Positions 10,325 through 20,663 of a stretch of 64,000 nucleotides of DNA are shown here, piece after piece. The stretch's first letter is position 1, and the number at the start of each line of letters is the position of its first letter. The stretch spans positions 1,178,001-1,242,000 of the forward strand of contig CP071497.1 in the NCBI GenBank assembly GCA_017354895.1, read 5' to 3'. Below the pieces are notes generated by a model. It did not search any database. It was not told the origin of the DNA and saw nothing but the letters and a program-made list of their open reading frames with translations. This DNA comes from Podospora comata (taxonomy: Eukaryota; Ascomycota; Sordariomycetes; Sordariales; Podosporaceae). Both the position numbers and the translations under genes were made by a program.

Positions 10325-12025
10325 ATGCTTTTTGCTCGTTCACCAAGGACACCAACAAGTCTACCAACTCCAACTCCGCAAACACCCCATGTGCAAGACA
10401 ACACACCACTAAGCCCAGAAAATGACAAGACAAAAGTACCGCATCGATGGGGCCATTCCAGCATGATGCCCGTGGACGATGACTGTCTTCCCGAAGTCAG
10501 ACAGTTCAGCGACTTGGAAGTCCCAACACATTATCCTCTTGGCGCCATCCCAGAGGCTGTCAATCAGGATGCTCTTCCCGAAGTCAAATCGCACATCGCC
10601 ATCAGCGCCAACTTCAATCAACCACCAAGCTCACAACCGACATCGCGACCAGCCACAGCAAGCCAAACACAATCGCAACCAACAACGACACTACCACCAC
10701 GTCCCGGGTCAGCAAGACGAAAATTATGGATCGTTCTCGGGAGTGCCGTCGCCCTATTATTAGCAACCATAGCAATAGCACTTGGTCTCGGCTTGGGACT
10801 CGGGCTCAGCAAGAAAAATGATATTCCCTCATCCTCAACATCCTCAAACACAACAGGATCCGCCTGCCAAAGTGATAGCACAAGAATATTCCGACGGACA
10901 ATGGCTGCTGCCGTCTTCAACGGTTCTCTCCACATCTTCTCCCGAGGCCGAGACAGCAACATTTGGTTTCGCTCGTGGGGAATTCAACCTGAAGGAAATA
11001 ATGCCCCCGCAACTTGGACCACCGACTGGGTAACCCTTGCCGAAGGTCCCGGCATGGAACTCATGCCCTTCATCGGGGCACCAACAGTCATCACCTCGAC
11101 AGACGGTAGCCGCATGGATGTGTTCGCCACAAGCACCATGTCAGGCAATGTCAACACGATCAGGTTCACAAAGGCCAATCGGACGACGGAGTGGGAAAGT
11201 CTGGGAGGTTTCGGTCTCAGCTCTATCGCGATTTGCAATTCACCCTTGGCAGACAACTCGTCAGCACCGACATACGACATGTGGATGTTGGGGAAGAATT
11301 CTACGACCGTTATCAAGAACACTTGGGACACTTCCAAGGAGATAGGTGGCTGGGACGAGACGAGTATTCCCGTCCTCGCCAGTTCCGGAACAAGCCCTGC
11401 CGTTATCTGCAGCAAGCACGACCCTGAATATACCGTCTTCACCTTTGGCCAAGGAACAGACGAGCTAAGAAGCACTCGCTTTTCCATCGCTAACAATATT
11501 TGGAGCTCATGGAATCCATGGGGCCACAATTTCCGGGGAGATCCGGTGGCAGTCTCCGTCGACGAGGGTCGCGTGATATACTTTTTTGGTGTGGGGACAA
11601 ACTCGAACATGTATCACTTCACCTGGGAGGAGGGCATCGAATCGGAGCCAAGGTCTATCGGGGGTAACTGGAGCAGTATCCCCAGTGCAGTGGTTATCGG
11701 CGCCGGGACCAAGGATGAGCAGATCCATGTCGTTGCGTTGGATCAAGAAAGAAAGCTGCAGCATAGAACCTTTGGTGATTTTGGTGGAGGGCAAAAGTGG
11801 CAAGCTACCAGGTGGGAGAAGCTGGAGAAGAAAGGGAATAGTGCCCCGCTGGTGTTTTCATATCCAGATGCAAAGGGCAAGGAACAGATTGGGTTGGCGA
11901 TGTTGGATGATGATAATCATCTATTGTTTGCCACTTGGGAGGCGAGTAATGATACTTTGTGGGTGAAGTCGATTTCCTGGGTACAGGCTGAGGGTTACTT
12001 GATAAATGAGAGCGTTTGCATTTGA
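10325..12025 (+). CDS. Type II membrane protein with C-terminal beta-propeller (PLL/fucolectin-like)
   Basis: The 566-residue chain has a Pro/Thr/Gln-rich N-terminal tail, one transmembrane helix at about residues 134-161 (LWIVLGSAVALLLA then a Gly-Leu run), and a large ectodomain after a Ser/Thr linker. The ectodomain repeats a pattern of FxxG-type blades such as LHIFSRGRDSNIWFRSW, DVFATSTMSGNVNTIRF, VFTFGQGTDELRS and YFFGVGTNSNMYHFTWEEG. This is the fungal PLL-like or fucose-lectin-like propeller architecture. Two LPEV motifs (near residues 55 and 84) recur in the N-tail, as in relatives. The likely role is a surface-anchored carbohydrate-binding protein. ATG codons at 10463 and 10466 are alternative starts that would shorten the cytosolic tail by about 46 residues. 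No intron is needed. Confidence 0.75.
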   Translation: MLFARSPRTPTSLPTPTPQTPHVQDNTPLSPENDKTKVPHRWGHSSMMPVDDDCLPEVRQFSDLEVPTHYPLGAIPEAVNQDALPEVKSHIAISANFNQPPSSQPTSRPATASQTQSQPTTTLPPRPGSARRKLWIVLGSAVALLLATIAIALGLGLGLGLSKKNDIPSSSTSSNTTGSACQSDSTRIFRRTMAAAVFNGSLHIFSRGRDSNIWFRSWGIQPEGNNAPATWTTDWVTLAEGPGMELMPFIGAPTVITSTDGSRMDVFATSTMSGNVNTIRFTKANRTTEWESLGGFGLSSIAICNSPLADNSSAPTYDMWMLGKNSTTVIKNTWDTSKEIGGWDETSIPVLASSGTSPAVICSKHDPEYTVFTFGQGTDELRSTRFSIANNIWSSWNPWGHNFRGDPVAVSVDEGRVIYFFGVGTNSNMYHFTWEEGIESEPRSIGGNWSSIPSAVVIGAGTKDEQIHVVALDQERKLQHRTFGDFGGGQKWQATRWEKLEKKGNSAPLVFSYPDAKGKEQIGLAMLDDDNHLLFATWEASNDTLWVKSISWVQAEGYLINESVCI

Positions 12026-12173
12026 GGGGCAATGTGGAGCCCGCTGCCCCATTGTTGCCATGCCTGTATCATATATCTATCTATGCCCATTCACCTTCTT
12101 GACAAGGTTCAAATAGGCATGTGGCTTTGAGTTTGTATCTTGCTCACATCCCCCGAGCTCCCATCCACAAAGG

Positions 12174-12795
12174 TTACTTGAGCACTACAGCGGTGCCCGC
12201 AACAATACTTCCACCTTGAGCCGTTTGTCCTGTGCGGAGACCCTTGCTGATATTGGCCTTGCCGCCATAGGCGAGGCCGGCAATCGCCTGGCGGCCCCTA
12301 GCGTCACCTCCAAACCCCCTTTCCACCCCAAAGGGTACCCTCCTCGTCAATCTCACCGCCCTGGCCCCTGCCTCAACCTATCCCTCCTTTTTTGGCGACG
12401 GCCGTTGCCCCATCGCGAACCCGCCGTTGGCTACTGCCACGCTCGGGTCGTATCGAAACTCGAGAGGCCCGGGCTTTCCCGTCTTGCGGTGGCGGAAGAC
12501 ATACGCGAGAGTCTGGCTGAGGTTGGTGATCTCCTTGCCCTCAAACCAGACTGTCACCTCACCGGTCACCGGTTTACGCGTCTGCTGCAAGCCTGGCTTT
12601 GATCTCTTTGAGAGTGCTGTCACCGCGTATGTCTTCGTATTCACCCTCGCCCACACCCTCCTTGGAGTTCTTCTTTACTGCATATATTGCGGTGGTCAAC
12701 AAGACATAGAAATAAGCTGAAGGGCTGACAGGGATGAGGCATCACATACCGGGACGGTAGCTGTACACCACTGTGATCTTGGTGAAGCGAGGCAT
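12174..12795 (-). pseudogene. Small hypothetical protein gene, decayed
   Basis: On the minus strand a start at 12795 encodes MPRFTKITVVYSYRPG. A good intron lies at 12678-12749 (GTATGT donor, TGCAG acceptor). Exon 2 continues VKKNSKEGVGEG and EIKARLAADA, then meets a stop. One base to the side, the chain continues as KPVTGEVTVWFEGKEITNL and FRHRKTGKPGPLEF, so a one-base insertion probably broke it. A third segment at 12174-12356 encodes a glycine-rich tail (IAGLAYGGKANISKG). I do not recognise the family. The clean splice signals argue that this was a real gene. It lies head to head with the decayed regulator at 12965. Confidence 0.45.
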
Positions 12796-12964
12796 CTTTG
12801 CTGATGTTTTGTTGGTTGTGCGCTTTAGTTCTAGACTTGTGGGCGGTTGTTGTTAGATCTAGAAAGCTGGTTCTTGATGCTCCTTTTCTACCAAAGTAGT
12901 CGTGGAAGAGTTAGGGAGATGCACACGGAGCTGGGGCACGTGCTGGAGATGCGCGCGGCGGGGG

Positions 12965-15270
12965 ATGGCCGCTACTACCACCATCACTACGACAACCCCT
13001 CATCCTATCACACGTTCCAAAAGAGAAAGATACTCGAGCATTGCCTGTGAGGAATGCTGGAGTCGAAAGCTCAAATGTGGAACTGCGTCTGTGCCTGGCC
13101 AGTCAGGCTGCGAACGCTGTAGAAGCCAGGGCTTGCAATGCAAAATCACCCGCCCACAGAGAGGCCTGAGAAGCAATGTTCCCAGGCCACCATCACCTAT
13201 TGGGGAACTTGAGGTCAGCCAAAGCGATACCAGGTTCCGGCAGATGGAGGACGAACTCAGCCTTCTTCGTCGCCAAGTAGCTCAGTTGACCTCGTCATAT
13301 CCACAGCAGAGCCCCAGCCCACAGGGGCAACACTGCCAGGCTTCATATCAGCGCCAAACCGAGAACACAGTACCTTTTTGCGCATCCCAGGTTCACAATC
13401 GTGTTGAGCCACATTTTGTAGGTACAACTCGCCCCACTTTCACTCTCAACATCGCGAAGGCTTCTCTGGAGTTGATGGGCGTTCCTGTGCCCCATGATAA
13501 CTCGAGTTCGGCGCAACTTACAGCACCACCACCCCAGCATAAAGCGTCCGCAGTGGCCAGCGTTAACCCCTTACTGCGTCTTTCGTTAGAAGAGGTTCAG
13601 CGTCTCTTTACCGTCTTTCAAAACGAGATAGCTTCGTCATTCCTGCCTTCTACTGTTGGGATGTGGCGGCAAAAATACCCGACATTGTTGCCCAGGTTTC
13701 TTCAGGGATCCTTCCTCAGACCAACGCCACGCGTTTTCAGAAGGAAGCACAGTTTCTCAGAATAGCCGTTACAACCGCTCTTATTTTGGAAGAAGGCGGG
13801 AGATCCAAGTTAGCTCAGGAACTATTGGTGAATGTCGAGCAAGAGACTTCCAGAATATATGCCTTTGCCCAGGTAGACTTAATAGAGATTCGGATTATGG
13901 CTGTCATAGTAAGTAAACGTTCATATCTACATGCCAAAGAACCGTGACTAACACTGAACCGCAGGCAACCTATCACTTTTACTGCAACGAAGAGCTCTAC
14001 GCATAAAGGATGATGGGTATAGCAGGAAGATTGTCACTAGAAATAGGGCTGCACCGAAGGCAGACTTTGATAACAAGCTTTCCGACCCAGGCAGATTGTG
14101 ACGATGCTCCCGCTCTTTTCTGGTACGTTTACGCTCTGGACCGCCCATAGAGCTTAGGCACTGGCTTGTCTTTTGTCATAGTTGACGGTGATGTTGATCC
14201 AGAGCTACCTGACCTGGTATGTTAACCCTTAGCCCTGCAGATTCGTCCGCTAACATTGTCCTTAGCCCCCGAGCCAGGCATAACTTCGTTCTTTGGTCGA
14301 TTATGCTCGCCTTTGCTCGAAGGTCTGGGAGGCTTTGCCACAGTTCAACAGCACAAGTATCTCGCCATCACCTGCCCTGTTGCCCGATCACCAAATCCAA
14401 GACTGGGTGGCCAGCATACCCCCTCAGTTCAGACTATCCTCGCATTTCTACCCCCTCATCACAAATACACCGACTACTGAGCTGGATCACCCTACTCTGA
14501 CTCCCTCCAGAGCAGCGCGCAACGTACGCTCAATGATGTATCTGAACAGCAACCACTTACGCTCCCTTATCAACCGTCATCACGTCCTATCCAGCAGCGT
14601 TATCTCGGCCAACCCACAACAAGCCCGTCTTATCGTCCAGATCGCACGGGATTCGATTCAGGTAATCGTCACCCTAAGCAAGGAAACCGACATCTACGCC
14701 CGTCTACAACCAGCCTTCAATCACCATTTGGTCAGCGCCCTGGCCATTGTCCTGCTTGCCACATGCAACGCACCCAATTTATTCGCGGCGGCCTGTCGCC
14801 AGGACTTTGCCGACGCCGTCAACCTCGTTCGGGGTTTCTCCGAGACATCCATCGAAGGCCACAGGCTATGGAAGAGCATGTGCGGGCTTGTGGCAGCTGT
14901 CTCAGCGCTAGGATTGGGTTACCACTACGGGGAACAGCAGAGTCAAGTGTACCATAGCGGGGATGAGTACCAGACGCCGGGACCCCTAATGCAAACGCAA
15001 CAGTAGCAGATGGATGCCGATGATGGGTTGAGAAACTTTTTTGATTCTAGCTTTGACAACACGGCGGCGCAGCCTGACATTGGACGTGTGGGGACAGATT
15101 TGATGGGGTTGTTTGATGCGTTTTGGCATGGGAATACTGTGGGGGCGGGACAACAGGACTTTTTGAATGATCATGGACCGATGGATGAAGCTATTTCTTC
15201 GCTCGTGTCGAGTGGGGAGATTGGGCCGGAGAATGATCATATATCGAAGTTTTTCTTGGGGTTGACATGA
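12965..15270 (+). pseudogene. Zn2Cys6 transcription factor, decayed
   Basis: From the ATG at 12965 the chain carries a Zn2Cys6 DNA-binding cluster (ACEECWSRKLKCG followed by GCERCRSQGLQC). A short linker with a heptad region and the fungal-specific transcription factor middle homology domain follow (VDYARLCSKVWEALPQFNS and later segments). Two introns are clear: 13909-13964 (GTAAGT..CGCAG) and 14217-14265 (GTATGT..CTTAG). The gene is broken by a frame change near 13640-13660 and by in-frame stops at 14004, 14148, 14281 and 15004. Those at 14148 (TGG to TAG inferred) and 15004 (CAG to TAG inferred) are C-to-T type changes at TpG or CpA. The last 88 codons after 15004 are still in frame. Intact relatives regulate metabolic gene sets from the nucleus; the target here cannot be told. 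Confidence 0.8.
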
Positions 15271-15376
15271 AGGAGAGTTGGGAATGGGGCGGGCCTCTGT
15301 CATGTGTCATGGAAATAAAGCCAAGTTCCTACGAAAGTTAACTGTTCATACACGTTAACATGTCCTTATTCTGACT

Positions 15377-17177
15377 CTACTTTGTCATGGAGTCCGATCT
15401 CGACCCCTTCTGCACTGGACAAAACATTTCCGGCACCGATACTTGTCTGTCTGACACCTTCAAGAAGTACCCATCTCCCTCCTCTGAAACCCGCACATTC
15501 GAAATGTTTTCCAGTTCCTTCACCAACTTCTCTGCAGGGCACCGATCGCTGGCCTTGGCAACGAGCATCTCCTTCGAAATCAGCCGGACAAGTTTCCCCA
15601 GCGCAGTATCCCCGCCACATCGATTGTCGTCCAATAAGTCAGCCAGAGCTCTTTGTACCTCCTGGCAAATACCTGGCACGCCGGTATGGGATATGTCATA
15701 AAAGCCTCCTGGGCCCTCTGATTCCGTCCATGTCCTAGGACGATGCTGACCGAAGCAGTTAACAGCGTGGACATCAAAGAGCAGCCAAATGGTGAATTCG
15801 AGAAAGATGCAGCCCAAAGACCAGATGTCATATGCCCGTGACCTGGGCAAATTAGCCCGATCAGCCTTTTGATGGGCTTCAGGGGCTTCGTAAGCCCTCG
15901 TTGTGGCCTGTGTACCCGTCGCCTTTTGAGTTCTGACAGCGGTCGGCCCCATGTGCACCTTGGCAATACCCACATCGGCGACGACTAGCCGTTTCTCTTC
16001 ACCTTCATCTTCGAAGATGAGGATATTCTGGGGCTTGAGATCCCCATGTCGGACGTTGGAACCCGTCTTGCCTTGAAATCCAGAATGAAGATCACGGATG
16101 CCTTTAGCAAGACCTTGCATCTGCTTCAAAGACCAATGGACCAAGCGAGGAGTGCGCGGAGTGACGTCACCCTTGTTCCAGTAGTCTTTGAGGTCGCCCC
16201 CGCTGGCAAACGGGAAGATGATGCACCGAAGTGGAGGATCGGACTCGGCCCGACAGGCGGCGATGTGACGGATGAGATGGGGATTGTTGTATTGTCGAAT
16301 CTCAATGAGAGTGTCCACCTCTTTCTTGAAAATTTCGTCCCTCTTATTCCCAACAATCTCCTTCACTGCGACATGGATTCCGTTTGATGTTTTCTTCTCA
16401 TTGTTAGACACGTAATGTAGGTAATAACTCCCATCCACACACCACTCTAGCCCGGGGATCATGGGTAGATATTTGACTTACCTGCTGAGTGGAAGACCGG
16501 TAGTGCGCTGGGTGAAGCAGACACTTGGATACGATGCTTGTATCAGTGCTTGTGAGATGCTCTTTGTCTTTCAGCGGTAATGGGCAATTGACACTCAACG
16601 TGCAAATCTCCGAGTCGGCATCGATGTCAGTGAAAACAGGTGATAGAACAAGCCACTGCTTCTCCAAAAACATGTCGATCCCGTACTCGTCCAATTTGAC
16701 GCTGCTGTTGAACCTCTTCTGGGTTTTCTGGCTGACTAGCGAAGAGCCATCACCGTGCCTTTCTAGGGGAAGGTCGTCATCAACCAGCCCCTCTTTGATC
16801 AGGAGCTCTTCGATTATGCTGTGGTCGCATCGCATCAGACTCAGGACCGCAAATGCTTTTTTCGCCCGTTGGACAATATTCTCAGCGTCATATTTCCCGC
16901 ACCACAGGTTGCCAAGGGTCGTGCATGCCTGCACGCTTTCCTCAGTGATGTGCTGATCCAACGTTTCCAGCGACATCCACTTGTTGTGAGTGATGGGGCA
17001 TTTTGGCTGGACGCCTGTCTTGTTTAGACACTTGTACAGATTCTCGCTGCTCCCTCTCATTTTTCTTGTTTCTTCTTCGTCTGGAGTGCTGGTACTCTGA
17101 CCCATGGTTTGCTGGATAGGGAGCATAAGTGTGGGGAATACAAAGTGCCCAATGGCACGGAGAAAGGCGGTCGGCAT
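15377..17177 (-). CDS. Atypical protein kinase, HET-locus type (paralogue of the 18266 kinase)
   Basis: Two minus-strand exons encode an N-terminal helical region (LYKCLNKTG, AFAVLSLMRCDHSIIEELL) and a C-terminal kinase domain. The kinase domain has VAVKEI (beta-3 Lys), RHGDLKPQNIL, VADVGIAKVH, YEAPEAHQ and DIWSLGCIFLEF. The catalytic loop has HGD in place of HRD and the DFG motif reads DVG; both variants also occur in the neighbouring paralogue. The Gly-rich loop is not recognisable: the aligned stretch reads TDTSIVSKCLLHPAHY. The exons join near 16462-16490. The best donor is GTAAGT, but the in-phase acceptor would make an intron of only about 37 nt, so that junction is uncertain. The start could be 17177 or the better-placed ATG at 17105 (MGQSTSTPDEEE). 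Proteins of this type usually accompany HET-domain genes and are thought to act in non-self recognition. Confidence 0.65.
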
Positions 17178-18265
17178 TCTTTTCTTATCTAGCGTGGTGG
17201 CGTCCTACATGCCTGGCCATCCTGGCCGTGATCATTTTCGGTGAAGATTGGAGACCTCTCACGGTTTGGGCTTAGGTTGGCGTGATGGTGTGCCTGTAAG
17301 GTATGCGGGACGGACGGCAGAGACGGATAACATGGAAGGTTGGCGGCGTTGAGGACCTCAACCCGTCCTGACCTACATGGAAATCATGATTGCCTGGAGC
17401 GACTTCCTAGCTGATAGCTGTACACCTTTACCAGCCATCATCCAATCGGGCCAAGCTACACTTCTGTCGGGCGCATCCGCTTCCTGCATAGGCACCACCA
17501 TGATACCAAGCACGCGTGGGGCAGTGTGCCATATCAGAGCCTTGTTATCTGGAACCCCGCACGAGAGGCTGAGCCCGGTGTGGAAAGGCGGCTCCGCGTG
17601 GATGAGGGTGTGTGAGTCTTGGAGAGGTTCGGTCCTCTACCAGTAGCCGAGCCGAAGGTTTGATCAGGTCCGAGGAGAAAGTGGAGGGTCTCGGTGCAAG
17701 ATGGGAGAGAGCGGGGTGCTCTTGGCTCGACGAAAGTGAGGCGGAGTCATTTGAACTGGAGGTGGGCTCTCAGTGTGGATTGGAAACAGTCTCTTGCGCG
17801 ACCGAGTGGGAAGGCTCTGGAGTTAACGTGAAGCATGGTCTCGTCCTCTCACAACCGACTTGCTCCATTTTTCTATGCAAGTGCAAGTCCAATGGTTTAT
17901 GATGCATGTCACCTTTCTGCACAACTTCTCGCTAACCAACCAATTGCTGAACATCACAACTCTCATTGGGCTTCACAGCTGCCGGTAGTTTGTTGAGTAC
18001 GCGACGTTGTGAGGAGACGTTGCAACGATGTCGCTTCCCCACTGCTGGTTGTGTCGTGCTTTCTGTTGGCTGTTTTGTCGGTTGCGGGTCAGTCATTCAT
18101 TCGCATAAAGTGCCCTCATCGCGAGAAGCGAGACAGGTCCCAAACAGAATTTATCATTTGTTAACTTGTACTTTTCAGAGGCACCTATCTCTCCGAAGGT
18201 CGGCCAAGCAGCACCTGAAACCATCGTCTGTACGAGTCAAGGCAGCTTGTGCGGACAACTGCACC
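17178..18265. other. Intergenic between divergent kinase paralogues
   Basis: No supported gene. Open frames here are short. The 18266 reading frame stays open upstream to 17966 but its extra N-terminus has no match to the paralogue. Promoters of both kinases should lie here. Confidence 0.5.
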
Positions 18266-20234
18266 ATGGCGGATACCCTCCGGAGCAGCCTCATCAAGTC
18301 GACAACAGGATCAGGCAGAAATAGCTTTCTTCCTGATGGAGAGTTGAAGGCCATCCTAACCTGTTCCAGAGTGAAGAATGAAGTGAAATCATACAAGAAG
18401 TTCAAACGCCAGGGTGCATTCCAAACTGACCCTGACCTTGCACTGCTGGTTGACTTTGTTCTGAAGAATGCACAAAAGACCTTCGCAGTTCTCATACTAA
18501 GCGGCAACTTGAAGCTCATCGACATCCTATATCGGCAAGGTCATGACGACACCAAGTTCCCGTTCAATAAGGGGCAGCTTAGAGCTACTATCGAGGAAGG
18601 ATTGGAAAATACGGTAGCAGCAAATGCAGCCCTTTGGGAAGACAACGAGATACAAGATCTGGAGCCAACCATTGACAACATCGTGGACAAGTGGCAGTAT
18701 TGTCTTATGGCACCCATCTTTGACCCTGGTACCTTCAAGTACCGCCTGGACGAAGAAATTCCGCTCCCATTTTGTCCTCTGGACACCACTTCGGAAGTTA
18801 ACGATAAAGGTGGCTTTGGGGAGGTCAGGAAAAGGTTGCTTCATCACGACCACATCAAACTTACGGATAGGACACTTGTATGTTTCGCTCCCGAGAACCC
18901 AAGCATAGTCATGAGATAGTATAAGATGCTAACGCTTATGGAACCTCAAGAGGGATCTTCTGGCCAATAACGCTGGGCACTTCCCTGTGGCACAGAAGCA
19001 ACTCCTGAAGCCGGACCAGTGGGGTGTTGAAGAGTTCGAGGAAGCGGCCAAAAGAGAAGCCGATAATCTCCAGCGCATGAACGAGTACGAAAATGCAGAT
19101 GGTCAATCGCGTGGACACCTCCACTTCATCAAAGGAATAGCCTATTATACCCAGAATGAAGGGCACTTCTTCATCTTTCCTTGGGCAGAGCACGGCAACT
19201 TGGACATGTACTGGCACAAACATGACCACACTTTGACCTCCACTCACCTTTGGGCGTTCAAGCAAATGGCTGGCCTTGCCTCAGGCCTTCAAGTGTTGCA
19301 TCAACATAACCATCGCCACGGGGATCTGAAGCCCGCCAACATTCTCTGCTTCACCAACCGCGAGTCCACGGATGGGTTGCGACTCGTTATCGCCGACGTT
19401 GGTCTTGCCAAGGTCCACAATGAACTGACCCAATTTCGAAAAGGGGCAACGAAGACAAATGCCGCGTCGGTTACCTATATGCCACCAGAATTCGAAGTGA
19501 ACTTGTTACGTGGTCGGCCAACATCACGTTTGTACGATGTGTGGTCCATGGGTTGTCTCTTTCTCGAGTTCGTCATTTGGCTATTGGGGGGCATAGACGA
19601 GCTCATGGCATTTCGTGCAGGGTTGAGGGACAAAGAACGGGATGCGCCAGTCCCTTTCTGGGGCCATGACCGGCAGGAAGGCAGGCTTACAGGCCATAGT
19701 CGAGGGGCTTCATCGCAACAACTCAGAGTCCATCCCTGGGTGAGGATGTCACTTGACTTATTGCTCGACACCTTGGAGCCTGACGCCCCTTTACATACTC
19801 TCGTCAAGCTTATCGAGACGAGGTTGCTAGTTGTTGAGATACAGCCATCTCAACGGCAACTTCCAACATTGGACGCCAACGAAAATCTTGTCACACCGAG
19901 CATTCAACTGATCCCAGCAACGACAAACTTCAACGATGATGACGAGGCGACTGTGCTGACAGATTACAGAGCTGATGCTGACGAGTTTGCAAAGAAGATG
20001 TCTGACATTTTGAAAGGCCTGGACACCACGACGTACAAGGTTAAACGGATAGACTCGAATCTACCCTCCACCACTAACTTCGCTGTGGAAAATGCTTCCA
20101 GAGGATTGTCAGCTGGCAGACAAACCTTGCACACCGGAATACCGCTGGTACGCATTTCTGCCTTTCCAAGTTCGCATCAAACAACATATCGACAAGAAGT
20201 ACAGATGTGTGTGCTGACCTCCAATTTCACGTGA
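18266..20234 (+). CDS. Atypical protein kinase linked to a HET-domain gene
   Basis: Exon 1 (18266-18877) encodes a helical N-terminus similar in layout to the minus-strand paralogue (FLPDGELKAILTCSRVKNE, FAVLILSGNLKLIDILYRQG) and a clear Gly-rich loop, DKGGFGEVRKRLLHHDHI. The intron at 18878-18950 has GTATGT, a GCTAAC branch and a TCAAG acceptor. Exon 2 has VAQK (beta-3 Lys), HRHGDLKPANIL, IADVGLAKVH, YMPPEFE and DVWSMGCLFLEF. HGD and DVG replace HRD and DFG. The frame given stops at 20234, but homologous-looking coding sequence seems to continue in other frames (WYAFLPFQVRIKQHIDKKYR at about 20146, then the 20235-20720 segment), so the C-terminus may be damaged. It is followed on the same strand by the HET gene, with which it may once have formed one transcription unit. 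Confidence 0.7.
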
Positions 20235-20663
20235 TAGCATGTACGTCAGTAGTCACAGCACCAGTCACGCGAGACTTCACAATGTGGCCTGCTTGATACT
20301 AACATCATGTTATAAACAGAATGATGTAAGGTCTCTTTCCCTATGCAATGGCTGCATATATCACTGCTAACACTTTTGCCTCAAATAGTATGTCAGTTTA
20401 CCTGTGGGAGATTAGATGATGGACCACTGACATGCTGTGTGCTGGTCAGATGGTCAGTATTGCCCTTGTACAAGCTGCGGGCGTTGACGTCAAACGCCAT
20501 CACAGGATTGACAGAGCAATTGACTCTTGAACAATTAGTTTGTAAGTTGCAAATCGAATATTGCTAGTCTCGGTGGACTACGTCCATTCCTATCTCTAAC
20601 ATGTGCAACATTTCCAGACGGTGAGCCCTTCAGCAATATCATTGCAAATATGATGGGACTCCA
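20235..20663 (+). pseudogene. Linker region between kinase and HET domain, probably decayed coding
   Basis: Short segments read like one protein with small introns between them: CADLQFH before a possible intron to 20322, then MSVYLWEIR, a TGA at 20417, and WTTDMLCAGQMVSIALVQAA. After 20620 comes GEPFSNIIANMMGLQWYYQT in another frame. Intron-like signals (GTAAGG..AATAG, GTAAGT..TCCAG) surround them. I infer that kinase and HET parts were joined through this linker and that at least one nonsense change and one small frame loss have occurred. The protein segments are seen; their membership in one gene is inference. Confidence 0.4.

Noticed and set aside
9762-10412. 216-codon open frame upstream of the beta-propeller gene
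   Set aside because: No domain or splice support, and it overlaps the start of a well-supported gene.
12174-12356. Gly-rich tail that might be an amyloid (HET-s-like) motif
   Set aside because: The N-x-G spacing of known HET-s or PP motifs is not met, and the frame belongs to a decayed gene.
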